A stretch of 64,000 nucleotides of DNA from Planctomycetota bacterium (GTDB lineage: Bacteria; Planctomycetota; Phycisphaerae; Phycisphaerales; SM1A02): assembly GCA_016873115.1 (NCBI GenBank), contig VGYB01000005.1:1-64000 (forward strand), read 5' to 3'. Below are positions 43,547 to 50,973 of the stretch, piece by piece; position 1 is the first letter of the stretch; each line of letters opens with the position of its first letter. The notes under the pieces were generated by a model. The model saw nothing but the letters and a program-made list of their open reading frames with translations, did not search any database and had not been told where the DNA came from. The translations under genes were made by a program, and so were the position numbers.

Positions 43547-43849
43547 ATGGACCAGCATGGCCATGTCTGCGTGTGCTTCAAGGTGAGCCTGCACAAACTC
43601 ACGACCTTCATGGATCGCGAACAACCAGCGATGCCCAGCCAACTCAGCCAGTGCCTGCAGGCCGGCACCGGCTGCGGTTGGTGCGTGCCATTCCTGTGTC
43701 GACTCCATGCCCAGCACACGGCCGGACAGCAGCCTGACCTGGCCATCTCGCCCGAGGAGTACGTGGCCAAACGCTCGGCATACAAGGCAGCCGGCAAGAT
43801 CCATCAGGGCAACGAGGCCACCGACGCCGGTGCCTGGCAGCGCGGCTAG
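43547..43849 (+). CDS. BFD-like [2Fe-2S]-binding protein
   Basis: The 100-residue protein has the four-cysteine pattern of bacterioferritin-associated ferredoxin-type domains: CxC (C8, C10) and CxxC (C43, C46, in GTGCGWC). Such domains bind a [2Fe-2S] cluster and pass electrons, often to release or handle iron. The location between a secreted protein gene and feoA, with the Fur-like site overlapping its stop, supports an iron role. The residue spacing between the two pairs matches the BFD family. Confidence 0.82.
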   Translation: MDQHGHVCVCFKVSLHKLTTFMDREQPAMPSQLSQCLQAGTGCGWCVPFLCRLHAQHTAGQQPDLAISPEEYVAKRSAYKAAGKIHQGNEATDAGAWQRG

Positions 43850-43868
43850 TATTGAGAATCGTTCTCAA
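43847..43868 (+). promoter_or_regulatory. Fur-like operator overlapping a -10 element, upstream of feoA
   Basis: TTGAGAA (43852-43858), TCG, TTCTCAA (43862-43868) is a perfect 7-3-7 inverted repeat resembling Fur/iron-box operators. The possible -10 TAGTAT (43847-43852) overlaps its left end and uses the stop codon TAG of the BFD-like gene. A repressor bound here would block the promoter. The GTG start of feoA is 13 bases downstream. Confidence 0.7.
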
Positions 43869-43880
43869 CACGAGCCTCGC

Positions 43881-44144
43881 GTGACCAACCCCACCCCACC
43901 CATTCGTATCCCGCTGACCCAACTCGCCCCCGGGCGACGGGCCACGGTTGACTGCTCGGCGCTCGACGCGCTGCCCGAGGGGGACCGCTGCCTGCTCACG
44001 GCCATGGGCCTCGGCGAGCGGTGCGAGTTGCGCATGTGTCGGGGCGGCCACGCCTGCATCGTCCAGGTGGACACCACTCGGCTTGGACTCTCGCAGGAGG
44101 TCGCCGCGCGCATCATGGTGACCCCGATCGACGAAGCGTCATGA
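43881..44144 (+). CDS. feoA: Ferrous iron transport protein A
   Basis: The 87-residue protein is of FeoA size and pattern: IPLTQLAPGRRATVDCSAL at the N-terminus, LLTAMGLGERCELRMCRGG (the GLxxGxxLxxxxxxP-type core), and IVQVDTTRLGLSQEVAARI. The start is a GTG, 13 bases after the Fur-like palindrome. Its stop overlaps the feoB start (ATGA). The SH3-like protein is needed for full FeoB activity in the systems studied. Confidence 0.92.
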   Translation: MTNPTPPIRIPLTQLAPGRRATVDCSALDALPEGDRCLLTAMGLGERCELRMCRGGHACIVQVDTTRLGLSQEVAARIMVTPIDEAS

Positions 44145-46096
44145 ACAACGCTGTCCCCGCGACGATCGTGCTCGTCGGCAACCCCAATACCGGCAAGACC
44201 ACGCTCTTCAACGCGCTCTGCGGTGCGCGCGCACGAACCTCCAACTTCCCCGGAAGCACCGTCGAGCACCACGCGGGCCTCTGCACGCTCGCGGGGGGCG
44301 CGGTCGAAGTGATCGACCTGCCGGGCGTCTACTCCCTTGAGCTCGACCTTCCTGAGAGCCTGGTCTGTGCCGACTGCATCGCTGGCAGGCTCGGCCCTGC
44401 ACCGGATGCGGTGGTCCTGGTCCTGGATGCCACGAACCTCCAACGCAACCTGCAGTTCGCCAGCTCGGTGCTGCGACGGGGCGTGCCCTGCGTGGCGGCG
44501 CTGACCATGACCGATGCTGCGCGCTCGGCCGGACTCGTGCTCGATCCTGCCTCCATCGGAACGGACCTCGGGATCCCCGTCATCGAGGCCAGCGGCCGGA
44601 CCGGCATAGGGCTCGCCCAACTGGCGCACTCGGCACGCGATATCGCGACTCGCCTTGCACCGCCGAATCCGGCGATCCCCTACCCGCAGGCTTCACCGGG
44701 CACCTCGACCTGCGCCGATTGGGCCTCTGGCATCTTCGAGCGTGCCGGCGGACGGCCGACCCGTGCCGGCATGGATCCGCTGACCGAACGGCTCGACCGG
44801 GCGTTCACCCATCCTGTGCTCGGCCTCGCCGCCTTCCTGACGACCATGGCGGTGCTGTTCATGTCGATCTTCTGGCTCGCTGGCTATCCGATGGATGCCA
44901 TCGACGCGCTGATCGGGGCGCTCGCGGAGTCGGTGCGCTCCCTCATGCCCGGGGGCCTGCTGCGCGACTTCCTCGCCGATGGCCTCATCGGCGGGATCGG
45001 TGCAACGCTCGTCTTCCTGCCGCAGATCGCCCTGCTCTTCTTCCTGCTCGCCCTGCTCGAGGACACCGGCTACCTCGCGCGGGCCGCGCTCTCGCTCGAT
45101 CGCACGATGCGGCGCTTCGGCCTCCCCGGCCAGGCGTTCCTCCCGCTGCTGTCCAGCCACGCGTGTGCGCTCCCGGGCATCATGAGCACGCGGCTCATTC
45201 CCGGTCGCCGCGACCGGCTCGCCACGATCCTCTGCGCACCCTTCATGAGCTGCACCGCACGGATCCCCGTGTATGTCCTGCTGTGCGGCCTGCTCTTCGC
45301 GGACGCTCCCTGGCTGGCGGGCATCGCCTTTGCGGGCTGCTACGCGCTGGGGATCGCCGCAGGCCTCGGGACCGCATGGCTGCTGCGTACGACGATCCTC
45401 GCCGGGGAAGGCCGCGCGATGGTCATGGAACTCCCGCCGTACCGACGCCCGAGCCTGCGCACCGCGCTCTTGGTCTCGCGCGACCGCTCGGCGCTCTTCC
45501 TGCGCAACGCCGCCACCGTGATCCTGTCGATCAGCGTCGTGATGTGGTGGCTCAGCGCCTTCCCGCGCAGCGAGCCCGTGCCGCAGTCGCAGGCGCTCCG
45601 CCAGGTCGCCGAGGCAGCAGTCGCTGCAGGCGACGAACTCCGCGCCGCGGAACTCGTGGCTGCCGCCGAGTCCCTGGACGCCCAGACCCAGGCCCGCAGC
45701 AGCTTCGCCGCACGCGTGGGTGATGCCGTGCAACCCGTGTTCGAGCCGCTGGGCCTCGATCGACAGCTGACGATGGCCGTGCTCACCAGCTTCCTCGCGC
45801 GCGAAGTCTTCGTGAACACCGTCGCGATCCAGGTCCAATCGGGCGATGATGTCAGCGACCCGGGCACCATGGAGTCGATGCGTGCCGCCACGCGCGATGA
45901 CGGCTCGCCGCTCTTCAGCCGAGGGACATGCGCGGCACTCCTGATCTTCTATGTGCTGGCCATGCAGTGCCTGCCCACGCTCGTCCTCACCGCGCGGGAA
46001 GCCGGCGGCTGGCGCTGGGCGCTCCTGCAACTGGGCTGGATGAGCTCGATTGCGTGGATCGCCGGTGCAATCGCCTTCCGATTGGTGGCGGCGTGA
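44141..46096 (+). CDS. feoB: Ferrous iron transporter B
   Basis: The 651-residue protein has an N-terminal G domain (G1 GNPNTGKTT at 12-20, G3 DLPG, G5-like SGRTGIG). A polytopic membrane domain follows, with the gate motifs CALPGIMSTR and FMSCTARIPVYVLL. G4, normally NxxD, is here TMTD in ALTMTDAARS, so the guanine-contacting Asn is replaced. The length is shorter than the usual 700-770 residues. It takes up Fe(II) across the inner membrane. A small ORF overlaps its stop. Confidence 0.95.
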   Translation: MNNAVPATIVLVGNPNTGKTTLFNALCGARARTSNFPGSTVEHHAGLCTLAGGAVEVIDLPGVYSLELDLPESLVCADCIAGRLGPAPDAVVLVLDATNLQRNLQFASSVLRRGVPCVAALTMTDAARSAGLVLDPASIGTDLGIPVIEASGRTGIGLAQLAHSARDIATRLAPPNPAIPYPQASPGTSTCADWASGIFERAGGRPTRAGMDPLTERLDRAFTHPVLGLAAFLTTMAVLFMSIFWLAGYPMDAIDALIGALAESVRSLMPGGLLRDFLADGLIGGIGATLVFLPQIALLFFLLALLEDTGYLARAALSLDRTMRRFGLPGQAFLPLLSSHACALPGIMSTRLIPGRRDRLATILCAPFMSCTARIPVYVLLCGLLFADAPWLAGIAFAGCYALGIAAGLGTAWLLRTTILAGEGRAMVMELPPYRRPSLRTALLVSRDRSALFLRNAATVILSISVVMWWLSAFPRSEPVPQSQALRQVAEAAVAAGDELRAAELVAAAESLDAQTQARSSFAARVGDAVQPVFEPLGLDRQLTMAVLTSFLAREVFVNTVAIQVQSGDDVSDPGTMESMRAATRDDGSPLFSRGTCAALLIFYVLAMQCLPTLVLTAREAGGWRWALLQLGWMSSIAWIAGAIAFRLVAA

Positions 46097-46272
46097 TGGG
46101 CTTTCCCGTCGATGATTGGCAGTTCTGGCTCGTGACGGCGTGCGCGCTCGTGGGAGCATGGTTCGTGCTCAAGCCGTTCCTGCCCGCAGCATGGAGGCCA
46201 CGACCGAAGCCACGACCGACCCGCGCTCGCCTGACCATCGGCGGCAAGCCGCCCGACGAACCCCTGCCGTGA
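46096..46272 (+). CDS. Small single-TM protein coupled to feoB
   Basis: The 58-residue product has a hydrophobic segment (FWLVTACALVGAWFVLKPF) and a basic Pro/Arg-rich tail. The ATG overlaps the feoB stop (TGATG), so translational coupling is likely. It occupies the place of FeoC or other small Feo accessories but has no Cys beyond one in the membrane segment and no winged-helix features, so it is not FeoC. Role unknown. Confidence 0.6.
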   Translation: MGFPVDDWQFWLVTACALVGAWFVLKPFLPAAWRPRPKPRPTRARLTIGGKPPDEPLP

Positions 46273-46284
46273 TCGGCTGCGGCA

Positions 46285-47076
46285 TCAGAAGCCGAATGCA
46301 GGCTTGTCGCCCGGCAACTTCGCACCCAGCATGAGTTTCGCCAGCACCAAGTCCGCCTGCGTCGTGATCTTGAAGTTGCGAGGGTCGCCAGCGACCACCA
46401 GGACCGGTTCACCGAGCCGCTCGACCAGCGAGGCATCGTCGGTCGCGCCCTCGAGCCCGGCCTGCGCGTAGGCGCGGGCGAAGAGCTCACGCTCGAAGAC
46501 CTGCGGGGTCTGGATCGCCATCATGCGCTCGCGCGAGACAGTCTCCACCACGCGACGGCCCTTGATGCCATCACTGACCGGCTCTCCGTCGCCGCCCCCG
46601 AGGATCGAGTCCACGATCGCATCATCGGCGCTGGCGTCGAAGGTCTCCTCGGTCACGCGCTTGAGCGTGGCCGACACGGGCTCGCCGGGAATGGCCGCCT
46701 TCGCCACGGCCGCGGCCGCGAAGACGCGATCGATCAACTCCTGGTTCACGAGCGGGCGCGCCGCATCGTGGACCGCCACATGCGTGCACTCCGCGGGCAC
46801 CGCCGCCAGCGCGTTGCGCACGCTCTCCCATCGCTCGCGACCGCCCGCAACGACCTTCACGCCATGGAACGCCAATTGGACGCCGTAGCGATTGCGGAAC
46901 TCATCGACCCCATCGGCGGGAGCTGCCACGATGACCACGGCGACATCGTCGCGCTTGGCAAACGCCTCGACGCTCCTCAGGAGGACCGGACGACCGCCAA
47001 GGTCCTGGCCGAGCTTGTCGCCGAGACCGAACCGAACGCTCTTGCCCGCAGCGGGCAGGATCACCGCGACCTTCAT
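46285..47076 (-). CDS. ispD: 2-C-methyl-D-erythritol 4-phosphate cytidylyltransferase
   Basis: The 263-residue enzyme makes CDP-ME in the MEP isoprenoid pathway. Signatures are VILPAAGKSVRFGLGDK at the N-terminus (PPi-binding loop), VAVHDAARPLV near residue 107, and TDDASLVERLG near 220. An insertion of about 25 residues with an acidic stretch (ETFDASADDAIVDSILGGGD) lies before the conserved QTPQVF. The gene overlaps the stop of hscA by four bases. Confidence 0.92.
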   Translation of the reverse strand: MKVAVILPAAGKSVRFGLGDKLGQDLGGRPVLLRSVEAFAKRDDVAVVIVAAPADGVDEFRNRYGVQLAFHGVKVVAGGRERWESVRNALAAVPAECTHVAVHDAARPLVNQELIDRVFAAAAVAKAAIPGEPVSATLKRVTEETFDASADDAIVDSILGGGDGEPVSDGIKGRRVVETVSRERMMAIQTPQVFERELFARAYAQAGLEGATDDASLVERLGEPVLVVAGDPRNFKITTQADLVLAKLMLGAKLPGDKPAFGF

Positions 47077-48929
47077 GGCTTCACCGGTCCTTTCGAGCCA
47101 CGATCCATCGACTGGAGGCTCTGCACGATCGCGGCCTCGTGCAGGCGCATGCTCGCTCGATCGAGCGCATCCTTCGCCTTGTGGAAGGCGTCGGCATCGA
47201 CCTGGCCGGGCGCACGCTCACCGAGCGCGATGAAGCCCTTGAGCCGGGTCAGGTGGCCTTCGAGTTCCTCGAGGTAGGCCGCATCGACCAGGGCACCCGC
47301 GCGCGCGCGGGCGTCCTCGATCCAGGTGATGTCCAGCCGCGCATTCACGATCAGGTCGATCACGCGATGCGCCTGCATGTCCTCGCGAGCATGGGCCAGC
47401 GAGTCGGCCTCCATGCGATCGACTTCCTCGGCCGTGAGCCCATAGGCCGGCACCACCTGCACCTGGGCACGGCGACCGCTGCGACGCTCGACCGCATGCA
47501 CGGCGAGCACGCCGTTCGCATCGACCATGAAGTCGACCTGCACCTGCGGGATGCCGGCTGGCATGGGCGGCAGCCCGCGCAACTCGAAGGTGGCCAGGCT
47601 GCGGCAGTCCTTCACGAGTTCGCGCTCGCCCTGCACGACATGGACCTTGACCGCGGTCTGGCCATCCACGCCGGTCGAGAACATCTCGGTCGCACGCGCC
47701 GGCATGGCGCTGTTGCGCACGATCATCTTGGCGACGGCACCGCCGGCCGTCTCGATCCCGAGCGACAGGGGCACGACATCCATGAGGAGCAGGTCCGTGC
47801 GCCCACCCGCAAGCACCTGGGCCTGCAGTGCCGCGCCGAGCGCGACCACGACATCCGGATCGAGCGCCGTGTACGGCTCGATGCCGAACAGCCGTCCCGC
47901 AAGGGCGCGCACCGCAGGCACGCGCGTGCTGCCACCCACGAGCACCACGCGATCGATGGTCGGTGAGCCGGCATCGACGAGCGCCCGTCTGCAACAGGCT
48001 GCCATGCGGTCGAGGAGCGGTGCCGCGAGGGACTCGAGCGACGCCCGGTCGAGGACCAGTTCCCACGCACCGTGCGCGTGTTCGATGCGCTCGATCGCAC
48101 GCTCGGCGGTGGAGAGCGCACACTTGGCACGCTCGGCTGCCGCTCGGAGCAGCTCCATGCCGTGCGGCGTCGCCGGCCCGCCCAACCACGCTTCGTAGCG
48201 TGGCAGCACGTCAACCATGATGGCCGCGTCAAGATCGTCGCCACCGAGCGCCGTGTCGCCCGCCGTGGCAAGCACTTGCAGGAACTCGCCATCCAAGCCC
48301 GTGCCGTCGCCGGGGATCACCGAGAGAATGCTCAGGTCGAAGGTGCCGCCGCCCAAATCGAAGACCGCAACGGTTTCCGCCGCGCGGTGGCCCCTGCCGA
48401 TGCCATAGGCGAGCGCGGCGGCAGTCGGTTCATTCACGATGCGGACGGCCTCGAGCCCGGCAAGCCTCGCCGCGTCGCGTGTGGCCTGGCGCTGACCATC
48501 GTCGAAGTAGGCCGGCACCGTGATCACCGCACGCCGAACCTTCACCCCAAGTTGGGCCGAGGCCACCCGTGCGAGTTCGCGCAGGATGTGCGCCGAGAGC
48601 TCCTGCGGCAGCATCATGCGATCGGCCAGGCCGACCGCCGCCAGTCCACGCGGACCATCGACCACATGCAGTCCATGGGGCGCGCCAGCACCGCGGACCT
48701 CGGCCGCCGAGCGGCCGATGAGCCGCTTCACACTCGCGGCAGTGGTGTGTGGGTGCCGGGCGCGCTCGGCCTTGGCCTGCTCCCCGACCACCACGCCCGC
48801 CGCATCGACCCGGATCACGCTGGGTACAAGGCCCCGGCCGGGCCCAAGCACGCGAGGACCGCGCGCATCGGCAACGGCGACGAGCGAGTTCGTGGTGCCC
48901 AGGTCAATGCCGACGATCGGATCCTGCAT
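47073..48929 (-). CDS. hscA: Hsp70 chaperone, HscA-like
   Basis: The 618-residue Hsp70 has the ATPase motifs GIDLGTTNS, VKRLIGRSAAEV, VFDLGGGTFDLSIL and VLVGGSTRVPAVR. DVVPLSLGIETAGGAVAKMI and VQGERELVKDCRSLATFELR match HscA more closely than DnaK, and the length is right for HscA. HscA helps transfer Fe-S clusters from IscU; hscB and isc genes are not in the window. The start has TAGACT nine bases upstream and no Shine-Dalgarno sequence. ispD follows with a four-base overlap. Confidence 0.9.
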   Translation of the reverse strand: MQDPIVGIDLGTTNSLVAVADARGPRVLGPGRGLVPSVIRVDAAGVVVGEQAKAERARHPHTTAASVKRLIGRSAAEVRGAGAPHGLHVVDGPRGLAAVGLADRMMLPQELSAHILRELARVASAQLGVKVRRAVITVPAYFDDGQRQATRDAARLAGLEAVRIVNEPTAAALAYGIGRGHRAAETVAVFDLGGGTFDLSILSVIPGDGTGLDGEFLQVLATAGDTALGGDDLDAAIMVDVLPRYEAWLGGPATPHGMELLRAAAERAKCALSTAERAIERIEHAHGAWELVLDRASLESLAAPLLDRMAACCRRALVDAGSPTIDRVVLVGGSTRVPAVRALAGRLFGIEPYTALDPDVVVALGAALQAQVLAGGRTDLLLMDVVPLSLGIETAGGAVAKMIVRNSAMPARATEMFSTGVDGQTAVKVHVVQGERELVKDCRSLATFELRGLPPMPAGIPQVQVDFMVDANGVLAVHAVERRSGRRAQVQVVPAYGLTAEEVDRMEADSLAHAREDMQAHRVIDLIVNARLDITWIEDARARAGALVDAAYLEELEGHLTRLKGFIALGERAPGQVDADAFHKAKDALDRASMRLHEAAIVQSLQSMDRGSKGPVKP

Positions 48930-48938
48930 GGACCAAAG

Positions 48939-48944
48939 AGTCTA
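48939..48944 (-). promoter_or_regulatory. Possible -10 element (TAGACT) for hscA
   Basis: On minus, TAGACT ends nine bases before the hscA ATG at 48929. Confidence 0.4.
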
Positions 48945-49052
48945 GGGCGGATGCCCGACGGCGCGACCGGCGCGTGACGAGCCCGTGGCGCGGGCCCGCA
49001 CAAGAGCAACCAGCGCGAGCGGCCGAAGCCCGCGCCATGAACACGAGGCCCA

Positions 49053-49574
49053 CTAACCAGCCGTGGCACCCGTGCGCGCCCGCACGCGGCGCAAGCCGCG
49101 GACCCGCAGGTTCGTGACCTCGTGCTCGGATGCGCCAAGCGCGCAAGCCGCCTCGCGATAGGTCATGCCCTGGCAGATGAGCATGCGGAAGACCTCGACC
49201 TCACGAGGATCGACTGCACCCAGCGCCTGGGCCAGCGACTCGCGCTGCACCTCGGGCTCGGCCAGGCAGGCGTGACTGGATTCGATCGTGTCCTCGAGGG
49301 ACCACTCGGTCGATGCATGGTTCTGGAGCCGGATCAAGCGCCGCTCCTCGACCCGGATGCGCCGCCGCACGGCCCGGTTGGCCGCCCGCCAGAGGTAGCG
49401 ATCGGTGAGCTGGTCGGGATCCCCGAACCCGATGCGGGCGAGCTTGAGGAAGAGGTCCTGCACGACATCCTCGACCACGGCCTGCGGATACAGCCTTGCC
49501 AGGCTGCTGACGAGACGGTCGCGGTGATGCTCATACGCCCCAGCCACCGCGTGCCACCGAATGGACTGCTCCAT
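49053..49574 (-). CDS. ECF-type RNA polymerase sigma factor
   Basis: The 173-residue protein has sigma region 2 (HHRDRLVSSLARLYPQ, then VVEDVVQDLFLKLARIG) and region 4 with a helix-turn-helix (EVEVFRMLICQGMTYREAAC). It is small and has no anti-sigma gene beside it. The start at 49574 has GAGGAG seven bases upstream, in contrast to the leaderless-type neighbours; the upstream extension of the frame is rejected. Its regulon is unknown. Confidence 0.85.
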   Translation of the reverse strand: MEQSIRWHAVAGAYEHHRDRLVSSLARLYPQAVVEDVVQDLFLKLARIGFGDPDQLTDRYLWRAANRAVRRRIRVEERRLIRLQNHASTEWSLEDTIESSHACLAEPEVQRESLAQALGAVDPREVEVFRMLICQGMTYREAACALGASEHEVTNLRVRGLRRVRARTGATAG

Positions 49575-49581
49575 GGGCACG

Positions 49582-49587
49582 CTCCTC
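49582..49587 (-). promoter_or_regulatory. Shine-Dalgarno sequence (GAGGAG) of the sigma factor gene
   Basis: On minus, GAGGAG lies seven bases before the ATG at 49574 and fixes that start. The gap to the next gene (163 bases) holds no further recognised element. Confidence 0.6.
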
Positions 49588-49737
49588 GATGCGCAACATG
49601 CGTTGCACCACCACCGTAGCCCGGCGAGGCAGGTCGCCAAGGGAACCGCCAAAAGTTCGTTCAGGTTCTGCGTACCGACCCAAGCACGATCTGCGCCGAA
49701 ATATCCGGGAGCACCCTTGACACGCCGGTCCGGTCGC

Positions 49738-50298
49738 TCAGTCGCGCGTCTGGTCGAAGCGCTGCCCGGCCTTGGGCAGTTCATCGAGCGTGCCGTCAAG
49801 GCGGCGTGCGGCGATCGCCATCAGTGCCGTCCGCAGGCTCGCGATCGCCGCATCATCAGCCTGCACGCGCACGCGATGCTCGTCGGGCCGCCCCGTCACG
49901 ATCACGACATACGCACGATCCTCGGTCACGCTCTCCTGCTTGGCTTCGAGCGCAGCCCAATCGACACCAGCCAGTTGCGTCGCCACCTGCATGCAGTCAT
50001 CGGGCGAGAGCATCATGCCCCAGCTCGTGCGGCGATCGAAGGCATCGAGCCCACCGCCCCAACCGATCTGGCCTTGATCCACCCGCACGAACTCGAAGCG
50101 AGCCTTGGGTGGATCAGCCCACCAGACATCGATCGAGGCCTCGCACCCGGGCACACCGCGTGGTGCCTGCACGCCAGGCGCAGCGGCGCATGACGACATC
50201 AGGAGCGCCAGCACGGGGAGCACGGCATGATCGCGCACCCGGACCATGGAGGGACGATGCGCAGCCAGATCGGACACGCCGCAACCGACCGCGCTCAT
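49738..50298 (-). CDS. Lipoprotein of unknown function
   Basis: The 186-residue product has a lipoprotein signal (VLPVLALLMSSCAAAPG, lipobox MSSC) near residues 27-37. The mature part has no recognised domain, though it is a single compact unit with a central Cys-containing segment. The ATG at 50298 overlaps the stop of the next lipoprotein gene (ATGA); an ATG at 50247 gives a more standard signal length. The two adjacent lipoproteins are probably co-expressed and may be distant relatives. Confidence 0.65.
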   Translation of the reverse strand: MSAVGCGVSDLAAHRPSMVRVRDHAVLPVLALLMSSCAAAPGVQAPRGVPGCEASIDVWWADPPKARFEFVRVDQGQIGWGGGLDAFDRRTSWGMMLSPDDCMQVATQLAGVDWAALEAKQESVTEDRAYVVIVTGRPDEHRVRVQADDAAIASLRTALMAIAARRLDGTLDELPKAGQRFDQTRD

Positions 50299-50906
50299 GG
50301 CGTGGTCAGCGCAGCGTTCCCGCGCATGGTGGCGTATGGATCGGCACCGAAGTCGTAGCGCATCGGCAGATCGCCATCCGTCGGCAGGTCATCCATCCAA
50401 CAGGCCGAGGCCAGCGTGCGCACGAGCGAAGCGACCTCGTTGGGCTGCTCGCGCGCCGCGGCATCGAGCCGGGTGACCGACCAGGTCCCGCGCTGGTCAT
50501 GCGTCATCCAGACGATGATCGTCACATCGCCGGGCGTCGGGCGCACGGCCGTGATCCACGGCATGTCGCTGCCGGGTGCACCGGGCGGGAACGGCGGCTG
50601 CGCGTCCATCACGGCCTCGAAGCGGTCCCAGATCGGCTTGAGCTGCGTGGGCGAGAGCACGCGCACGCGCGGCGGGCGGTCGCGGATCGTGAGCCCGCCA
50701 TTGGCCTGGCCATGCAGCGCGCCGTCAGGAAAGAGCGTGTAGCGAGCCGGCTGGAACTGCGCACGGTCGTCGCCCTTGACGCCCTCATCGACGAGCACGG
50801 TGATGTCGATCGTCGGCTCGGACTGGTCCTGGACCTGGTCGCTCGATGCGCACGCCCCGAGCATGGTCGCCAGGAGCGGTACGGCCATTCGACGGAGGTC
50901 TGGCAT
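50295..50906 (-). CDS. Lipoprotein of unknown function
   Basis: The 203-residue product has a lipoprotein signal (MAVPLLATMLGACASSD, lipobox LGAC). The mature part contains LSPTQLKPIWDRFEAVMDAQ and ends in an acidic, Tyr-containing region. No family is recognised. TACCTT lies seven bases before the ATG at 50906. The gene is divergent from pheT, whose own hexamer is 41 bases further to the right, and overlaps the next lipoprotein gene. Confidence 0.68.
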   Translation of the reverse strand: MPDLRRMAVPLLATMLGACASSDQVQDQSEPTIDITVLVDEGVKGDDRAQFQPARYTLFPDGALHGQANGGLTIRDRPPRVRVLSPTQLKPIWDRFEAVMDAQPPFPPGAPGSDMPWITAVRPTPGDVTIIVWMTHDQRGTWSVTRLDAAAREQPNEVASLVRTLASACWMDDLPTDGDLPMRYDFGADPYATMRGNAALTTP

Positions 50907-50913
50907 GCATGGG

Positions 50914-50919
50914 AAGGTA
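50914..50919 (-). promoter_or_regulatory. Possible -10 element (TACCTT) for the lipoprotein pair
   Basis: On minus, TACCTT ends seven bases before the ATG at 50906. Confidence 0.4.
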
Positions 50920-50959
50920 ACACGGCGCGCGAGCCCACGCCGCCATCCGACCCTTGCGC

Positions 50960-50965
50960 TACCTT
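50960..50965 (+). promoter_or_regulatory. Possible -10 element (TACCTT) for pheT
   Basis: TACCTT, identical to the divergent element for the lipoprotein gene, ends eight bases before the pheT ATG at 50974. Confidence 0.4.
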
Positions 50966-50973
50966 GGCACCCC

